Shown here in pieces: positions 1-5,840 of a stretch of DNA of 9,253 nt. The notes under the pieces are model-generated. The model was not told the DNA's origin. It saw only the letters and a list, made by a program, of their open reading frames with translations, and ran no database searches. The stretch comes from JAAERC01 sp032123495 (GTDB lineage: Bacteria > Zixibacteria > MSB-5A5 > GN15 > PGXB01), in the NCBI GenBank assembly GCA_032123495.1, contig JAQBFG010000283.1, positions 1-9,253 on the forward strand. The letters are read 5' to 3'. Each line of letters opens with the position of its first letter. Within the stretch, counting starts at the first letter, position 1. The translations under genes were made by a program, and so were the position numbers.

Positions 1-555
1 GCTGTTGCCGCTTTCTTTGGTCGGCTGGCAGGCAATTTCAAATGGCTGGTGCAAGTGGCAGGAGTACTAGAAGGCGATGCAGCCAGGTTCGCAGGTGATG
101 TCGCACGTATGAATCGATCGGTACAACTCAATTTCAGTCGCTTTGTTCAGGTAATGGTTAGATTTGAGCGTGGGCTGTACGGGGATACTGACCAAGACCT
201 CAACAAACTATGGTGGGACCTCATTGAGAAATACCAGGGTTTGACTCGTCCTGAGGGCCGAAGTGAGCCCGATTGGGCTTGTAAAATTCACATCATAACT
301 GATCCTGTCTATTATCATAATTACTTAATAGCGGAATTATTGGCCAGCCAGTTTGCTGAGACTATCGGCAGTAAGGTGCTCAAACTACATGATCCTTATA
401 GTGCCAGCTTTGCGGACAATCCCAGGATTGGGAAGTTCTTTAAGGAAAGAGTCTTCCATCCGGGCAGTTCCTTACCTTGGAATGAAATGATTCAAAAGGC
501 AACAGGCGAGAATCTCTCGGCAAAATATTATGCCAAGCAATTTTTGGAAAAATAA
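1..555 (+). CDS. M2-family (ACE-like) peptidyl-dipeptidase, C-terminal fragment, cut by the left edge
   Basis: The frame is open from base 1, so this is the 3' end of a longer gene; 184 residues are visible and the TAA stop is at 553-555. The GTG at 49 is internal, because sixteen in-frame codons precede it without a break. The stretches FERGLYGDTDQDLNKLWWDL and DPVYYHNYLIAELLASQF are strong matches, from memory of the family, to the C-terminal helices of bacterial M2 zinc dipeptidases. In these, the conserved 'FERxLYxDxxQDLNxLWWDLxxKYQ' and 'YYHNYLxxELxASQ' segments line the substrate cleft. Full-length family members are about 550-620 residues, so roughly the last third is present and the HEXXH zinc site is off the left edge. 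The ending ATGENLSAKYYAKQFLEK is the usual terminus, so the 3' end looks intact. Family members remove dipeptides from oligopeptide C-termini and are often exported or lipoproteins. G+C is clearly higher than in the next genes. Confidence 0.9.
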   Translation, partial: AVAAFFGRLAGNFKWLVQVAGVLEGDAARFAGDVARMNRSVQLNFSRFVQVMVRFERGLYGDTDQDLNKLWWDLIEKYQGLTRPEGRSEPDWACKIHIITDPVYYHNYLIAELLASQFAETIGSKVLKLHDPYSASFADNPRIGKFFKERVFHPGSSLPWNEMIQKATGENLSAKYYAKQFLEK

Positions 556-557
556 TC

Positions 558-578
558 TTGTGCCAGATTTGTGCCAAA
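558..578. repeat. Tandem direct repeat TTGTGCCA(G/A)A
   Basis: Two copies of a 10-base unit, ttgtgccaga (558-567) and ttgtgccaaa (569-578), sit three bases after the M2 peptidase stop codon. They differ at one position and are spaced 11 bases apart, about one helical turn. That spacing suits a protein binding site, such as a recombinase arm site or a repressor half-site pair. No function can be assigned from sequence alone. Confidence 0.5.
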
Positions 579-585
579 CTGAGAT

Positions 586-631
586 CAAAACAAGTAAAAA
601 CAAACACAACCAAACAAAACCAAATAAAAAC
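586..631. repeat. A/C-rich tract with imperfect 5-bp period
   Basis: About 46 bases are composed almost entirely of A and C. In the part at 601-630 the pentamers caaac, acaac, caaac, aaaac, caaat and aaaaa follow one another. The tract explains a spurious hydrophobic minus-strand reading frame here. It could be a low-complexity spacer, a flexible DNA segment at an integration site, or slippage-generated sequence. Confidence 0.5.
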
Positions 632-702
632 TGGAAATTTATGGAAATCAATAAGTTATAGCGTAATCTGATGTGTCTCTGAGGGTTGCGAAAACGTGCT
701 AT

Positions 703-721
703 TTCGATTCCCCCGTCTCCA
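703..721 (+). other. tmRNA/tRNA 3'-end-like fragment (possible att remnant)
   Basis: The bases ttcgattcccccgtctcca read like the T-loop (TTCGATT), the 3' strand of the T-stem (CCCCC) and the acceptor 3' strand of a tRNA-like molecule. tmRNA genes commonly end in ...TTCGATTCCC...CGTCTCCACCA. The 5' half of the T-stem is absent: the preceding bases are gctat rather than a G run. No D- or anticodon-arm or tmRNA tag region is found upstream, so this is not a functional RNA gene. Mobile elements often integrate at tmRNA/tRNA 3' ends and leave exactly such a fragment, so a relic attachment site is plausible. Chance similarity over 19 bases cannot be excluded. Confidence 0.35.
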
Positions 722-734
722 ATTAATATTTTAC

Positions 735-1445
735 TCAATAATTCGTATATTCAAATGAAGTAATGATCACTTCATCTCCGATTCCCCCAGCAGGTGCATC
801 ACCACTATGGAGATAAAGGTTAAATATCATCGCCTCACCTCCAGGCACCGGGATATTCGCACCGGTATAGGTCCAAGTGTGAATTAATGTCTCCATCGTT
901 GGGAAATTGTCATGTCCGTTCCAACTATTAAAGACAATGTAATTCGAACGCCATTCAAAAGAATGTGAGGTTTGACTATTACTCGACATATGGAATGTTT
1001 CTATGTTTCCGGGAATATACCATGGCTGAGCTACATATTGAGCATCGTAAGGGTCAGCCACTAATCTTTGAGAAAACTCTATATCAAATTCCTGATCAAG
1101 TCCTTCATAAATAAAACCGCCAAGAATCGCATTATAGTCCATATTGTCGACTCTGGAATCGAGTTTAAATTTATATAATCCATACCCCAATGAATGATCT
1201 ATAATTACTTCCGAGCAATTCCAATGGCCATCATGATAATCAATTCTCAGATGCAGCCGATCTTGCTCGTCAATCTCAACGTTGGCAATATCATCAGAAA
1301 AATAATTTGGCCCCGGATCAAAATATTTGTTTTTGATTTCCCAACGATAATTGCTCCAATAAAGATATTTAATCGAATGTTCAGGATATTCGTCCCAGCA
1401 GATACCGCTCCCGATCCTCATCAAATACAATACTTTCCGGCGCAT
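735..1445 (-). CDS. GH16-like (concanavalin A-like glucanase fold) protein, N-terminally disrupted
   Basis: The 236-residue frame carries the compact GH16 fold. The region SNYRWEIKNKYFDPGPNYFS (31-50) is followed by LGYGLYKFKLDSRVD (86-100) and the catalytic signature EFDIEF. That gives E119, D121 and E123 as nucleophile, assisting acid and acid/base in the ExDxE pattern of lichenase-type GH16 enzymes. Downstream, HSFEWRSNYIVF, the aromatic/polar strand NSWNGHDN and HTWTYTGANIPVPG match the uncharacterised secreted GH16-like proteins of environmental bacteria (from memory). The substrate would be a beta-glucan or galactan if the protein is active, but this is not determinable here. The frame is closed by a TGA directly before the ATG at 1445, and that ATG has no Shine-Dalgarno. 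Its first ~20 residues look non-native and it lacks an export signal. A signal peptide with a good ribosome site lies just upstream in another frame (1524-1381), so the gene appears frameshifted or chimeric. It lies 58 bp downstream of the FG-GAP protein on the same strand. Confidence 0.75.
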   Translation of the reverse strand: MRRKVLYLMRIGSGICWDEYPEHSIKYLYWSNYRWEIKNKYFDPGPNYFSDDIANVEIDEQDRLHLRIDYHDGHWNCSEVIIDHSLGYGLYKFKLDSRVDNMDYNAILGGFIYEGLDQEFDIEFSQRLVADPYDAQYVAQPWYIPGNIETFHMSSNSQTSHSFEWRSNYIVFNSWNGHDNFPTMETLIHTWTYTGANIPVPGGEAMIFNLYLHSGDAPAGGIGDEVIITSFEYTNY

Positions 1446-1524
1446 TCAGCAGATTCTGAGCGTTGACTAATAAATTTGAAGACAACAGAATAGCAAAGGT
1501 TAAATAATAGACCGGTTTTATCAT
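1381..1524 (-). pseudogene. Signal peptide plus NHL/SMP-30-like start, frame-disrupted 5' end of the GH16 gene
   Basis: An ATG at 1524-1522, four bases after GAGAGG, opens a 47-residue frame. It begins MIKPVYYLTFAILL, continues SSNLLVNAQ (positively charged start, hydrophobic core, A-x-A-like NAQ cleavage region), and then reads NLLNAPESIVFDEDRERYLL before a TGA at 1383-1381. This is a convincing Sec signal peptide. The following 'PESIVFD...RYL' resembles, from memory, the first strand of NHL/SMP-30-type beta-propellers ('PESvvfD...nRYLvSN'). The frame overlaps the start of the GH16 frame and is offset from it by one base. Either a one-base indel (biological or assembly) splits one exported GH16 protein, or a deletion joined the start of a propeller gene to a GH16 gene. 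Confidence 0.6.
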
Positions 1525-1582
1525 AATTCCTCTCGTGATTATATTATCGTTTTATTATATATTTATGATTTATACCACAAAT

Positions 1583-4546
1583 TTAAAGATTCCTTCCTTC
1601 CTCAGCGCACTGAGGTACTGGACCGCTTTTATACTTAAAATTAATCAAATATACTATGTCTAAGATGTTAACCAAAGTATCATGATTAACATCGGCTGAT
1701 CCCAGCAGGTTGGGGATTGGACCACTTTTGTACTTATAATTTATAACGTATACAATGTCCAAAATATTAACCGTACCATCATCATCAACATCACCGCACA
1801 AAAAGGTGCCGTTTGATGACCCGGGTGTTGGCGTATGAAATGAAACCCAATTGTCGCTGTTATCGGGTAACCTGCCGTATGAATATCCATTTAACTGATT
1901 ACCATACGTTCTATCGCTTATTGTGCCATTGCCATGCCGGTCGGCATCATTTAAGCCAATATTGCCACCGGTTGCCTCAAGAGTGAAATTAGTATGTAAA
2001 TCTCCCTCAAATGATTCGTCATCAGCCGTAAATACAACAAATCCGCCGGATGGCACAATCACATTACCTATTTGATATTTTGTCGGAACAGCCAGATCAT
2101 TTGTCAGGTACATTTCGTTTAGACTCACTGCTACTATCTCTGAATTATATATTTCTATCCAGTCGTCATAATCGCCAAAATCATCGGGGCAACATTCATT
2201 ATTTGATGCCATAAATTCATTAATTATAAGACCGGGGGTGGTATAGCCAACAGTAATACTATGGGTCGCTGTTGGTGCGCCGGGAGGATCGTAAACAGTT
2301 GTATGTATAGTATCTTCTACAGCCTTAATATAATAATTAATTTCGGTACCATCGGAAACCGGAGGAAGTACCCCACCATAGAGAGAATCCCCAGCCAGCT
2401 GATCATGATGATTTCCATCATCAAATAATTCTACGGCAAAATATCCCGCTCCGGTGTCAACCATCGCAAAAGTTGTATCAACCGGTGCAAAATCGGAGAT
2501 AAAGGACAAAATTGTGATACTGTCAAGTTGCGTTGGTGACTCTGGTAAATAGCCAGTGGTAGTAATTTTGGGAGGCAAAGCACGCGCCATGGCATCACAC
2601 ATTTCATAGCGGTAATAAAGACTGCGAACGCCGGTAACTATGTTTCCCTGAATAATGGGCGGATTATTGTTTCCGATAAAGTTTGCGCCTGCGGCCGTAT
2701 ATTCAGCAATGTAATCGGCATTACCTACAATATTTAGGCCGTCAACCAAATCAATGTCGTCATCGGCCAGAACCCGAACAGCCCGGCACCAGGCGGCTAT
2801 TTCAATTCCTTCGGCAGCGGCGGTATTTATTAAATTAATTGTTTCAGGATCATTCATCAAATTTATCAAACCGTTATTGCATGGTAACAAGCATACAATA
2901 TCATACTCGGTAACATCAGTTATATCCGAAACAAGCAAATCGGTTGCTAGCGGTCCCAAACCGAAAGACATAGCATAGGAACAACGGCTGAGATTCCCCG
3001 TTAATCCGGCCGTTGTTATTATCCATCCGAAATCATCAAACCGTTTCAACAGGTTATCTTTAGCATCGTGACCATCAAAGGTCGTGCCCTGTTGTTGATC
3101 CTGCAACAGTAGTATCTTTACTTCACCGGGCGCGGCCATTGATCTGTTTGCAAACAGAAAAACACCATTTGAGCCGGTAATAACCAAATCGAGATCATTG
3201 GAATATGTATAATGGACGGTAAGTGAACTTCCCGATGCTGGCGCTGAGGCCAGAGATATCCAGCCTTGAGCGTTGTCGCAACAATATGAATTGGAATTAA
3301 CCGGCGTCCCGTCAACTTCGATAAAAGAGATTTGATGGATCGGCATTTTTTCGAGATAAAATAGTTTTCGGTTTCCATCGCATGAAAAAGTTTCATAAGT
3401 ATCAACAAGGTAATCTTTATCGTAGTCTCCCCAGGCCACCTGCTGTATGCGTCCAATATCGGTGGGGCAGGTCCATATCGGTGTGTTGCCAAGGACGCCA
3501 CCAACATTTTCATATATTTTCGCGGTCACAAACCACGAGCCTGTCGCCAGATCTAAATCGCCGTCACCATCAACATCGCCCCAGGCAACACACGACGGTT
3601 CGGTGCCCAAATTTACCGACCAGGTGGGAGTGGTCTCAAAGGTACCGCCAACATTCATAAACAGAGCACAGATGCCGCTGCTGCCAGGAATCGCTGTGAC
3701 AAGATCCCGATAGCCATCACCATCAACATCGCCCAAAGCCATCATTCGGGAACCATAATATGGGCTTGACTGCCAAATTGGAGTGGTCCCCAAAACGCCG
3801 TTATTGTTATCATAAATTCTTATTCCGCTGCCACGGGAACCAACCAGCATGTCAAGATCGCCATCGATATCAACATCACACATAGAAATACCAACGCCAT
3901 AAAATGCATCATCGGATTCCCATAAAGGAGTTGAGCTAAAAGTGCCGTTATCATTTCCGTATATTACCGCTGTTTGTTGGTCGGCGGTAACCCAATAACC
4001 GCGTGAAAAGGCAATATCCAGATCGCCATCACCATCAGGGTCACCGGCAGTGCATACAAATGAACGTGTTGGCGGGGTCTCCCACGATGGTGAAGCCGAC
4101 AGATTGCCACCATTCAAATAGAGACTCTGTGGTATATGATCGGCTGTGATACCTGCGTTAGAAACAAGTAAATCAGGTTGGAGATCATTATCAAAATCTC
4201 CTATGTACAATTGGCCGGAAGCACGAATATCGGTTGATGACCATCCAGCGGTCGGTGAAAGTTCACCGTCAAAATTATAATATATCTGATTGGCCAAATT
4301 TGCGGCATCAACACCTCGAGAAATAACCAGATCAGGCCAGCCATTGCCATCAAAGTCAGCAAAACCGGCACCACATGGAGTTGATATACTTGTATTCTGC
4401 CAGACAGGTGAGTATGACATTCGGATAGCGCCAAATAGATTGGTTTGGGCGAGAATGAGAAGTAGGGTAATCAATAGAAAGATTATATGATACCTCCTAC
4501 TATCTATTCCGTTGATATTTCCTTCAAATTTTGTCATGTTACGCAT
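1583..4546 (-). CDS. Secreted FG-GAP propeller / DJ-1-PfpI-like / lamin-tail / dockerin multidomain protein
   Basis: 987 residues. The signal peptide covers about 15-40 (core IIFLLITLLLILAQ), so the mature protein is exported. FG-GAP/VCBS calcium loops recur at about 62, 115, 167, 223, 271, 322 and 372 (e.g. FADFDGNGWPDLVIS, WGDVDGDGDLDLATGS). Each follows a 'TPxW' strand (W49, W102, W155, W209, W258, W309, W358), which makes one seven-bladed propeller. A DJ-1/PfpI-like domain spans about 475-657 (VKILLLQDQ, elbow AAWCRAVRVLA with C587, GNIVTGVRS). An Ig-like domain spans about 658-768, with INYYIKAVED. A lamin-tail domain spans about 772-912 (LIINEFMASN, DDWIEIYN). A dockerin-type pair spans about 917-977. 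The ATG at 4546 lies four bases after AGGAGG; Met4 is a less well-spaced alternative. The role is unknown. The architecture suggests an extracellular or surface binding protein held through the dockerin pair, though no cohesin is visible nearby. The coding region looks intact. Confidence 0.88.
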   Translation of the reverse strand: MRNMTKFEGNINGIDSRRYHIIFLLITLLLILAQTNLFGAIRMSYSPVWQNTSISTPCGAGFADFDGNGWPDLVISRGVDAANLANQIYYNFDGELSPTAGWSSTDIRASGQLYIGDFDNDLQPDLLVSNAGITADHIPQSLYLNGGNLSASPSWETPPTRSFVCTAGDPDGDGDLDIAFSRGYWVTADQQTAVIYGNDNGTFSSTPLWESDDAFYGVGISMCDVDIDGDLDMLVGSRGSGIRIYDNNNGVLGTTPIWQSSPYYGSRMMALGDVDGDGYRDLVTAIPGSSGICALFMNVGGTFETTPTWSVNLGTEPSCVAWGDVDGDGDLDLATGSWFVTAKIYENVGGVLGNTPIWTCPTDIGRIQQVAWGDYDKDYLVDTYETFSCDGNRKLFYLEKMPIHQISFIEVDGTPVNSNSYCCDNAQGWISLASAPASGSSLTVHYTYSNDLDLVITGSNGVFLFANRSMAAPGEVKILLLQDQQQGTTFDGHDAKDNLLKRFDDFGWIITTAGLTGNLSRCSYAMSFGLGPLATDLLVSDITDVTEYDIVCLLPCNNGLINLMNDPETINLINTAAAEGIEIAAWCRAVRVLADDDIDLVDGLNIVGNADYIAEYTAAGANFIGNNNPPIIQGNIVTGVRSLYYRYEMCDAMARALPPKITTTGYLPESPTQLDSITILSFISDFAPVDTTFAMVDTGAGYFAVELFDDGNHHDQLAGDSLYGGVLPPVSDGTEINYYIKAVEDTIHTTVYDPPGAPTATHSITVGYTTPGLIINEFMASNNECCPDDFGDYDDWIEIYNSEIVAVSLNEMYLTNDLAVPTKYQIGNVIVPSGGFVVFTADDESFEGDLHTNFTLEATGGNIGLNDADRHGNGTISDRTYGNQLNGYSYGRLPDNSDNWVSFHTPTPGSSNGTFLCGDVDDDGTVNILDIVYVINYKYKSGPIPNLLGSADVNHDTLVNILDIVYLINFKYKSGPVPQCAEEGRNL
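1616..1795 (-). repeat. Dockerin-type I repeat pair at the C-terminus of the FG-GAP protein
   Basis: Two ~26-residue units encode GDVDDDGTVNILDIVYVINY (start of unit 1, DNA about 1795-1718) and ADVNHDTLVNILDIVYLINF (start of unit 2, DNA about 1696-1616). Both continue KYKSGP. Each has the D-x-D/N-x-D calcium loop followed by an amphipathic helix, as in dockerin type I. Unit 2 has threonine-leucine (DTL) where the loop glycine is expected. The spacer NLLGS links them. Such pairs end many secreted proteins in FCB and candidate-phylum genomes, and they may act as an anchoring or sorting module rather than as part of a cellulosome. Confidence 0.75.
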
Positions 4547-4550
4547 TGAC

Positions 4551-4556
4551 CCTCCT
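4551..4556 (-). promoter_or_regulatory. Shine-Dalgarno AGGAGG for the FG-GAP protein
   Basis: On the minus strand AGGAGG is followed by gtca and then the ATG at 4546. The four-base spacing equals that of GAGAGG before the signal-peptide start at 1524. This supports the ATG at 4546 as the start rather than the in-frame ATG nine bases later. Confidence 0.6.
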
Positions 4557-4618
4557 ATTTTTGTAATTCTTCCAACTTACTGGTAATTATATTTTTTTGT
4601 ATTATTTCAATTATATAT

Positions 4619-5671
4619 TTACAGTGGGACAGCCTGAATTATCAGACCGAGAAGCAAAGTTATTATTACGACACTTGCCAAGATGACAATGGTGAGTCTT
4701 TTTCCAACATATTTGGCAAGCAGAAACAATGACGTTATACAAACCGACGTTGATGTTAGGGAAAAGGCTATAGCTGTTCCGAGAGGCAAATCGGCAAATT
4801 GTATCAATGGTTTAAGAAACAGAACATCGGCGCCATTGCAGAAATAAATCGGGACACCTATTAAAATTACTAACATGGTCCCGATAATACTATCATTTAG
4901 CTCCCAATGCCGAAGCAACTTCTCAGGCGAAGCTAATTCCAGAGTAACGCTAATGACGCCGGCAATAATCATAAATAGAAATACTTTTTTGAACATTGAA
5001 TAGGTCAACTCGTAAACATCGGTTTTTTTAGATGAACAACAATTATTTGATGAGCAGGTTTTTAAAGGACCAAGCTCTTTATTATCCATTTTTTTATAAA
5101 AATACTCAGCAATATAACCGGTGCCAATAGCCAGAATAAATGAACAAATTATTCGAAGGATTGCATATTGCCAATCGAGAACCATCGCGGAGATTGTAAT
5201 GATATATGGATTCAATAGCGGAGCGGCTACAATAAATGTAATAATAACCCTAAATGGAATTTTATGGTTCAGTGTTTTTACAATTGGAATTGCGCTGCAG
5301 GAACAAACCGGCAATAACGATGCATACAAAAATGCGGTGACCATGTTGTGTGGCATAAATCGATTAAATTTAGCAAAATATTTTTCAATAATCGCAGCAA
5401 CAAAAATTCCAGCCACTACTATCAACATCAATTCAACAAAGTACTCATAAAACAGAAAGGCCCAGCGCGGCAAGCTGTCATATAAAATACAATCCTGCCT
5501 GTTTTGATATGAAATGCCAAAAAATATTTTATATATAAAATCCAGACTCAAAAGAAAAATAGATAATTGAACGAGCATTTTAATCCAGAAATGTCTGTCA
5601 ACCTTAATGGTTCCATAACGTCGTAGAGAAGAAGTTGCGTCTGTATCTGTAATAGATATTAATTCATTCAT
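4619..5671 (-). CDS. ArsP_1/DUF318-type membrane permease (metalloid or metal efflux)
   Basis: 350 residues with about eight hydrophobic segments (approximately 31-52, 74-96, 109-130, 141-160, 167-190, 228-247, 262-283, 296-345 as two). The diagnostic permease motif LLPVCSCSAIP is at 119-129, followed by TFIVAAPLLNPYI; both are hallmarks of the ArsP/YraQ family (PF03773). A later segment YFCNGADVLF (276-285) also fits the second half of the internal duplication. Characterised relatives export trivalent organoarsenicals (ArsP), and SO_0444-like members are associated with Cu/Zn efflux. The cytoplasmic loop between the halves contains CSSNNCCSS (206-214), a possible thiolate metal-binding patch. 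The substrate cannot be fixed from sequence. No arsR, arsC or arsM gene is in the window. The start at 5671 is the first in-frame ATG, because a TGA closes the frame 12 bases upstream. It is preceded by a short overlapping leader frame. It lies 72 bp upstream of the FG-GAP gene on the same strand. Confidence 0.88.
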   Translation of the reverse strand: MNELISITDTDATSSLRRYGTIKVDRHFWIKMLVQLSIFLLSLDFIYKIFFGISYQNRQDCILYDSLPRWAFLFYEYFVELMLIVVAGIFVAAIIEKYFAKFNRFMPHNMVTAFLYASLLPVCSCSAIPIVKTLNHKIPFRVIITFIVAAPLLNPYIITISAMVLDWQYAILRIICSFILAIGTGYIAEYFYKKMDNKELGPLKTCSSNNCCSSKKTDVYELTYSMFKKVFLFMIIAGVISVTLELASPEKLLRHWELNDSIIGTMLVILIGVPIYFCNGADVLFLKPLIQFADLPLGTAIAFSLTSTSVCITSLFLLAKYVGKRLTIVILASVVIITLLLGLIIQAVPL

Positions 5672-5684
5672 ACCAAAAATTCAT
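5664..5684 (-). other. Candidate leader mini-ORF (MNFWYE) overlapping the permease start
   Basis: On the minus strand GAGG-aca precedes ATG AAT TTT TGG TAT GAA TGA, a six-codon frame. Its last codons overlap the first codons of the permease (TATGAATGA), one frame apart. The only purine-rich ribosome site lies 3 bases from this mini-ORF but 16 bases from the permease ATG. Ribosomes may therefore load on the mini-ORF and re-initiate on the permease. It is short enough to be chance. Confidence 0.3.
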
Positions 5685-5766
5685 TGTCCTCAAATTTGTT
5701 TGATAAAGTGTTTATGGATTGTGTTAAATCTTACAGCAGCTATCCTTTTTATTAGTCGTGCCGGAA

Positions 5767-5800
5767 ATTTGGGAACCATAGACCCGATTTGGGAAAATCG
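5767..5800. promoter_or_regulatory. Direct repeat and palindrome in the divergent spacer (candidate operator)
   Basis: The 169-bp spacer between the divergent permease and sigma genes contains ATTTGGGAA twice, at 5767-5775 and 5787-5795. The two copies are 20 bases apart, about two helical turns, so both are on the same DNA face. The second copy is embedded in a palindrome, CGATTT-GGGA-AAATCG (5785-5800). GGAAC at 5772-5776 resembles an ECF -35 box, but no matching -10 element is obvious at the usual distance. The layout suits a regulator or activated promoter serving one or both genes. Confidence 0.4.
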
Positions 5801-5804
5801 ATGT

Positions 5805-5832
5805 TTGCTTTTTTAAATAAGACTTATATATT
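5805..5832 (+). promoter_or_regulatory. Candidate sigma-70-type promoter for the ECF sigma gene, possibly leaderless
   Basis: TTGCTT (5805-5810) and TATATT (5827-5832) are separated by 16 bases, a reasonable housekeeping promoter match. The -10 hexamer ends only eight bases before the ATG at 5841. Transcription would then start at or next to the start codon, fitting the lack of any Shine-Dalgarno there. The region is very AT-rich, so a fortuitous match is possible. Confidence 0.35.
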
Positions 5833-5840
5833 AAATTATT

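Noticed and set aside
703..721. An intact tmRNA or tRNA gene
   Set aside because: Only the 3' T-loop/acceptor portion resembles an RNA. The 5' T-stem strand, other arms and a tag reading frame are missing.
472..738. 88-residue minus-strand frame with a hydrophobic stretch
   Set aside because: It overlaps the M2 gene and the A/C-rich tract, whose complement (T/G-rich) encodes Phe/Leu/Val-rich peptide by composition alone. It has no family resemblance.
1194..1466. 90-residue plus-strand frame
   Set aside because: It is antisense to the GH16 gene, with no motif and a composition expected of a shadow frame.
3118..3513. 131-residue minus-strand frame and several plus-strand frames inside 2754-4490
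   Set aside because: All lie inside the 987-residue gene in other frames. The main frame shows continuous domain structure, so these are shadows.
1583..4546. Cellulosome component because of the dockerin pair
   Set aside because: There is no cohesin or scaffoldin and no clear cellulase module. Such pairs are common on unrelated secreted proteins in these lineages.
5772..5800. Canonical ECF autoregulatory promoter using GGAAC at 5772-5776
   Set aside because: No CGTC- or GTC-type -10 element is found 16-17 bases downstream, so it was kept only as part of the operator candidate.
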